Source: Tritrichomonas musculus
Lineage: Eukaryota > Parabasalia > Tritrichomonadida > Tritrichomonadidae
Direction of reading: 5' to 3'
Assembly: GCA_039105265.1 (NCBI GenBank)
Contig: JAPFFF010000012.1
Coordinates: 1,984,001 to 2,048,000, forward strand
Length of the DNA: 64,000 nucleotides
The notes under the pieces are model-generated. The model did no database searches. It worked only from the letters and a program-made list of their open reading frames with translations, and was not told where the DNA came from. Shown here piece after piece: positions 59,292 to 64,000 of this stretch (position 1 is the stretch's first letter; each line of letters begins with the position of its first letter). Made by a program: the position numbers and the translations under genes.

Positions 59292-59899
59292 TCAGAAAAT
59301 ACAGTTTTCTTTTTCTCTCAAAGAAAGAAAACGGTCTATTTCATTCAAACTTTTTAAATGTAATCAAAATTTTATTTAGAAAAAGTTTATTCCAAATTTT
59401 AAAATGATAGGCGATTATGACTTATACATCGAAAGATCATCAGTATTGGGGGTTTGTTTATATTTACCATTTCACATTTTCTTATTTATATTTATTACTT
59501 TTCATGTTCTTTCAATTGCTGATCGCGATTTATTTTTATTGAAAGCTTATGCACATATTCATACCAAAGAATTATTCTCTAATAGTTTTTCAAAAATATT
59601 AATATAATATGTTTGTTAACAAAATGATTTCTAGAGACTCAATTTAAAATGAATGAATGCAGACATTTTTTTTGCTTCTCTGCTCTAAATGAACACAGAA
59701 AAAAATAATAATCTGCAATTTATCCAAAATTTGTAATTAAATGAATTACCAGGCAGGAAAATATAGATTAAATGATAAATTTTTGACTTACTATTTAAAT
59801 TAATAAACAACCACATATTTTTTTAATCACATATTGCTAAAACAATGCATATAATAGTATTCAAAATTCAACCAAAAATAAAAAACATTTATTAAATAA
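59292..59899. other. spacer upstream of the giant gene and downstream of the subtilisin
   Basis: Includes GAAAACGGTCTATTTCATTC (59327-59346), the AACGGTC motif about 40 bases before the giant gene's start. A 67-codon open frame at 59404-59607 has a hydrophobic stretch but no supporting context. Otherwise AT-rich. Confidence 0.5.
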
Positions 59900-62800
59900 T
59901 TAATAATCGTACACGTTACCCTTATACCCACTAAATTGTTGATTCTGATAAACAGAATTAGCATAGGGATTGATGGGAATAGGTTTATTAGGGTCATCAT
60001 CTTTTTCATTTGAATTTCCATAGAAATAATTTTGCGAATCAGAAGCTGATGGAGGGAAATATTGAGGAGCAGCTTCATCATTCAATGGTTCTCCAGTTGG
60101 ATAATACCCATCATTAGAAGGCTGATAATATGATGCAGGTCCAGCTACAGGATCAGGGAACACATTTGGATCATATCCATTACTTACATTATTGTAATAA
60201 GGGTTAATATTCATCTGATTGCCATATGTGTAAGCAGGAATGTTACCATAATATTGTTGCTCGCTCTGTTCATTCTGTTGTGTTCTTTGCTGACCATTTC
60301 TGTGGTGATGATTATTACTATTGTTGTTTGTATTAGAACCAGACGATGATGAAACAGAAGAACTTGTTGCTCCATCTATTTGTGCATTTCGCCTTCGTCT
60401 TCGTTTACATGTAAGAACAGTAATAATGATAATCACAATAATAATGACAACCGTTACAAGATACATAACAGCAGTAATCGACAGATTTATAGAAGAGTCT
60501 CGATCAAGCGAACCATTTTTCTTTTCAATCGAACATGAAATAGTCAATGAAACTGCCGTTGGTCCATAATTCGTATATGAAAAGAAGAACATTGTTCCTT
60601 GTTCATATAGAATTGAGCTTCCATCAGCAGCTGCTGGTCCTCCAACATTTGCTGACGACTTATTAGAAGCAAAGTAATATTGATACTGAGATAATCTTTT
60701 ATTACTTCGTCCAATGTTAAGACGAAGCATTATATAATGCGATTGGCTATTAATTTGCTCCCAAGAAAAGACAAAACCACTAAAACTCTCTGCATCTAGA
60801 ATTGAATAATAATAAGATGTTTGAAATGGATTCAATCTAATTGAATCCTGAGCCCCAAATTCAATCAATTTCGATTTATGTTGGCATAAAAGTCCACTTG
60901 AATATTGATCACATTTGCATTCATTATAATTATGACCACTTTTTGTGCTTGATGACTGAGAAACAGTGTTGCCTACTATACAATAATCAGACCAGTCAAA
61001 GATGTTTTGAACTGCAGATGATGATACAATGCCATCAACTTGGGTCAAACTACGAATTGGACCTGAAACAACAATTGATGCATTAATAACTTCATCAAAT
61101 GCAGATTCTGATGTGCTGATGATGATTGTGTAAACACCAATGATCAGTTCGTCTTTTGGAATGAATATTCGTTCAGATGTAGAGAACGAATCTTCAAGTT
61201 CGCTTCCAAGAGGAAAAAGAAGTGATTTATCAGGCGTTTGAACATTTAAGTTAGCTTTTATATTCAACGTTTCTGATAGTTGAGAAGCTGCATCAAGATA
61301 TGAAAAGGCAACACGAACATCATATTTATTAATTGAAGTAACTTCAAATGTAAACGTATAAGTTGATTCTTTTTGCATCTTTAAACTTGTAACAAATTCC
61401 ATTTTAAATTCTAAATCAGCTTCAGTCGAAATTATTTCTGGAATTACATTGGCAAGATTAAGCATTCCGAATCCATATTGAAAATCTGGAACTTTCGGAT
61501 TTGGCTTATCAGCTGATGCAATAGCAATGGCCTTCAGTAGATGTGAATGAATTTGATTACTTGACAAACCTCTCTTTTCTCTGAGATATTGATGAAGAAT
61601 GGACATCGTTCCAGCAACAAGAGGTGTCGCCATTGAAGTACCCGACATAACTGTCAAATAAGGATTCATTTTAGAAGAACTTGTGATATTTGATCCTGGC
61701 GCTACAATTTCAGGTTTAATTGCACCTATTGAATTCGGACCACGACTCGAATAAGAGGCAACAGTTGGCAATTCATCTCCATATAACGATGATACTACTT
61801 GTGGTGTAACTGTTATTGCTTTTCCTGGAAGTGATTGAAATTGCGAATTTGACCAAGGAAGCTCAATTCCAAATGCTTTTGCCTGAAGACCTTTTTCAAT
61901 ACATTGACTGGATGATATATCATTTAAGGATTTAACAATGATTACTTTTGCATTTTTCGTGAGTGAATCTGTTCCTTCAGCACAATTTGAAACAATGACA
62001 GCTTTATCTTTGTAATCACTTAAACTTGAATCATAAAGTAAAACAGAAACGTTGTAAATAGTATCAATACCTTTTTTATTGGACATCTCAGAAATAATTG
62101 ATTTGAATCCAAATTGCATATTGCTAATTTCATTATTATCATTGTGGTTGAGAGAGTTTGCTGCAAATTCTTTATCATCACCATCAATAATCGCATTGAA
62201 TTGAATATTTTTATTTGATGTACGACTTGATGAATTTAAGGAAACGGTTTTTAACTCACTCAATGCTCCAACAGTTAAAACATTTTTAATAGATCCTGGT
62301 GAGTTGATGCTTTGATACCTCCCGTCATTTCCAGATGCAAAAATAAACAAAAGTTCAGGATATCTTGCAGCAGCGCTGTTATATAAAAAATTAACAGTTG
62401 ATGAATCACTATCTAAGCCCCATGAGTTCGTATTTATGAAAGAATTATAATTTTTCATTCGATTTAGTGTTGATTGCAAATCAATATCAATCCTCATGTT
62501 TCCATATCCATCTTCAAGATCAACGATAATTGCTTTTGCATCAGGAGCAGCACCATTGTAAAGAGAATAAAATTTGTTCGAATTTTCTGAATTACCTAAA
62601 ACAGTACCAGCAACATGGGTTCCATGACCAGAGTAATCTGTTTGGTCATTGGTACCACGATTACTGTATGTGGAATAATATATGATCTTTCTTTGATTGG
62701 GTTCATATTTATTGTAAGGATATGCTTGTTGGTTTGAATCAACAAACCAAGTGAGACCAGATTGCAGTCCTGAATCTGATATTGTTATAACTTCATCTGC

Positions 62801-63529
62801 TCCTGTGAGAAGAATTTCATGAAGAGGATTAAATGAACGTATAATATTATTGTAATTTTTCATTTTTAAAGTGCCAGTTTGCACAAATCCAGTTGAAAAT
62901 CTGTTTAACATTTTAATTTTTGGGGAATGTTCGAATAAAAAGACTATACTTGAATTGATAAGTTCATTTTTAACAGTTTCAAGATAATTATTAAAAAAAG
63001 ATTGATTAGTATTTTTTTGAATTAATGTAAAAGAATACAGTCCATCAAGCATTTGGCGAACAGTTCCATATTTACTAAAATATTTTGGAAAATCATTTGT
63101 AGCTTGCACAAAATATTGTGCAATTTGATTATTTTGCGATTTTTCGTTTTTGTTTGGTTTTGAACTATGTTTTAAATCAAGAAATTTATGCTGTTTTGGA
63201 ACTTCCAAAATAACTAAATGTTGTGATTTTTGTAATTCTGATATTTCATCTTTTTCTAAATAATAACGAAAGTATAATGGAAATATACAATTGGATGGTA
63301 TAAAAATTTTTTTGTATTTGTGATATAGATCAGACTTATAAAATGATTCTTTGTTTATAATAGAGATAACATAATATTTTCCTTGATTATTTAATAAATT
63401 TGATTTGTTATTGGAAATATTTGAAATAACTTGTAAATTATTGATGCTTATAGTACAAGAGCCTTGGGACAATATGTAATTATTCGATTTTGACTTTTGA
63501 ATACTAAGAAAAAAGAAAATCCAAAGCAT
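59900..63529 (-). CDS. membrane-anchored subtilisin-like serine peptidase (family S8), 1209 aa
   Basis: A secreted or cell-surface endopeptidase. The ATG at 63529 opens a signal peptide (MLWIFFFLSIQ). After a pro-region to about residue 235 the catalytic domain shows Asp 252 (TISDSGLQ), His 302 (SGHGTHVAGT), oxyanion Asn 401 (SGNDGR) and Ser 632 (MSGTSMATP). A PA-like insertion lies between Asn and Ser. A beta-rich region with a Cys cluster (YCIVGN to LLCQHKSK, about 849-887) follows, then a transmembrane helix (about 1018-1040), a basic stop-transfer (CKRRRRR), and a cytoplasmic Asn/Gln/Pro/Tyr-rich tail of about 165 residues. This layout matches known trichomonad subtilisins. All catalytic residues are present. 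No intron is needed. Confidence 0.95.
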   Translation of the reverse strand: MLWIFFFLSIQKSKSNNYILSQGSCTISINNLQVISNISNNKSNLLNNQGKYYVISIINKESFYKSDLYHKYKKIFIPSNCIFPLYFRYYLEKDEISELQKSQHLVILEVPKQHKFLDLKHSSKPNKNEKSQNNQIAQYFVQATNDFPKYFSKYGTVRQMLDGLYSFTLIQKNTNQSFFNNYLETVKNELINSSIVFLFEHSPKIKMLNRFSTGFVQTGTLKMKNYNNIIRSFNPLHEILLTGADEVITISDSGLQSGLTWFVDSNQQAYPYNKYEPNQRKIIYYSTYSNRGTNDQTDYSGHGTHVAGTVLGNSENSNKFYSLYNGAAPDAKAIIVDLEDGYGNMRIDIDLQSTLNRMKNYNSFINTNSWGLDSDSSTVNFLYNSAAARYPELLFIFASGNDGRYQSINSPGSIKNVLTVGALSELKTVSLNSSSRTSNKNIQFNAIIDGDDKEFAANSLNHNDNNEISNMQFGFKSIISEMSNKKGIDTIYNVSVLLYDSSLSDYKDKAVIVSNCAEGTDSLTKNAKVIIVKSLNDISSSQCIEKGLQAKAFGIELPWSNSQFQSLPGKAITVTPQVVSSLYGDELPTVASYSSRGPNSIGAIKPEIVAPGSNITSSSKMNPYLTVMSGTSMATPLVAGTMSILHQYLREKRGLSSNQIHSHLLKAIAIASADKPNPKVPDFQYGFGMLNLANVIPEIISTEADLEFKMEFVTSLKMQKESTYTFTFEVTSINKYDVRVAFSYLDAASQLSETLNIKANLNVQTPDKSLLFPLGSELEDSFSTSERIFIPKDELIIGVYTIIISTSESAFDEVINASIVVSGPIRSLTQVDGIVSSSAVQNIFDWSDYCIVGNTVSQSSSTKSGHNYNECKCDQYSSGLLCQHKSKLIEFGAQDSIRLNPFQTSYYYSILDAESFSGFVFSWEQINSQSHYIMLRLNIGRSNKRLSQYQYYFASNKSSANVGGPAAADGSSILYEQGTMFFFSYTNYGPTAVSLTISCSIEKKNGSLDRDSSINLSITAVMYLVTVVIIIVIIIITVLTCKRRRRRNAQIDGATSSSVSSSSGSNTNNNSNNHHHRNGQQRTQQNEQSEQQYYGNIPAYTYGNQMNINPYYNNVSNGYDPNVFPDPVAGPASYYQPSNDGYYPTGEPLNDEAAPQYFPPSASDSQNYFYGNSNEKDDDPNKPIPINPYANSVYQNQQFSGYKGNVYDY

Positions 63530-63759
63530 CAAAATTTTAAACTTTTTAAATATAACGTTTATAATAACACAAAGAAAATTTTGAATGTTCGATTGAATTT
63601 TTTACTTATCAAAACTTATCTTTTTATCTCTCCCTTTTTTATTCCAGGTAGGATAATATACTTGATAATAAGTTTTTTTCTTTGATATGTATTATTTTTT
63701 TTCCTTTCACATTAAAAAACTTATTAACCATATATAAGACCTCAGGACATCAAACGACC
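63530..63759. other. upstream region of the subtilisin gene
   Basis: AT-rich. TTATAAACGTTATATTT on the minus strand lies about 20-35 bases before the start codon and may be part of the promoter. No gene is seen. Confidence 0.4.
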
Positions 63760-64000
63760 CAGGGATACCATACGGGCACGGGCACGAGTACGTTACCCGA
63801 AAAAACTAAAATTTCGGGCAGAAAAGGGCAAATGCGGGCATCCACTTTTGCCCGAAATTTTCTATCGTTGCCCGAAATTGCCCTAAAAAAAGAAAAAATT
63901 GAATAGACTGCCCGAAACAATAGTTCGAATTTCTCAACATACTTTTTTTTTTTTTCAAAGGAGCACGGGTAACCGTTTTTCGTACGTTAAGAAGCCTTAA
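63760..64000. mobile_element. end of a further hAT-like repeat, cut by the window edge
   Basis: Begins CAGGGATACCATACGGGCAC, a typical hAT-like tip, and is followed by many GGGCA and TGCCCG motifs on both strands (subterminal repeats). The GC content is distinctly higher than in the flank. The other end lies outside the window, so the target duplication cannot be tested. Confidence 0.5.

Noticed and set aside
59404-59607. 67-codon plus-strand frame with a hydrophobic core
   Set aside because: It sits in the upstream region of the giant gene, and there is no promoter motif facing it. Possible but unsupported.
63682-63906. 74-codon frame at the right edge
   Set aside because: It runs across the boundary into the hAT-like repeat and has no coding character.

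Overview
ORGANISM. The window is AT-rich, intron-poor eukaryotic DNA, best explained as a trichomonad parabasalid (Tritrichomonas- or Trichomonas-like). Supporting features are a Polinton/Maverick element, a mariner of the type known from Trichomonas vaginalis, stops often followed at once by A-rich tails, Inr-like TCA(C/T)TTT motifs just before start codons, a membrane-anchored family S8 subtilisin, and very large Asn/Ser/Glu-rich proteins. The genus is inferred, not proven. REGION 1 (1 to about 37,100) is one large Polinton/Maverick, treated here as a genomic fossil. Its left end lies outside the window and its right end is not resolved. The left part (533-13,856) is mainly plus strand and structural: a short amphipathic protein, two tandem copies of a capsid-like gene, a small conserved-looking protein and two long fibre-like genes. 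Next comes a minus-strand block (13,867-19,819) of small and very basic proteins with AT-hook and SAP-like motifs, probably DNA packaging or core proteins. The right part (19,879-37,034) holds a protein-primed family B DNA polymerase, a KilA-N protein, an SF3-type helicase, a DDE integrase, a type I membrane protein with a Ser/Pro stalk, and about a dozen short coiled-coil proteins. Many are arranged as divergent pairs around a shared AACGGTTTTGACA promoter. Most genes look whole. About three small breaks plus two transposon insertions disrupt the structural and basic blocks, which suggests a young element. No packaging ATPase or maturation protease is recognised in the window; they may lie to the left. 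REGION 2, inside region 1, consists of two complete-looking DNA transposons inserted into the Polinton: a pogo/Tigger-like element with 309-bp terminal inverted repeats (8,987-11,040) and a mariner (16,141-17,420). REGION 3 (37,035-48,080) is a gene-poor stretch of mostly non-autonomous DNA transposons found by matching terminal inverted repeats and target-site duplications. They are a 1.7-kb TA-type element, a 3.4-kb hAT-like element carrying a TTAA-flanked MITE, a 1.46-kb TA-type element, and a 1.07-kb hAT element with another 479-bp element nested in it. A GC-richer island at 37,137-37,310 with a wobble-paired hairpin is a candidate structured RNA or repeat. REGION 4 (48,081-63,529) holds three large host genes: two giant acidic low-complexity proteins converging tail to tail and a secreted or membrane-anchored subtilisin. 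The right edge (from about 63,760) enters another hAT-like repeat. GENES TOGETHER. The Polinton carries replication (polymerase, helicase), integration (integrase) and virion-like (capsid, fibre, basic core) modules. Replication-side genes share a Myb-core plus Inr-like promoter that resembles upstream sequence of the host genes here. Structural genes instead have a T-rich leader, often with a TGCAA-like core, which suggests two expression classes.
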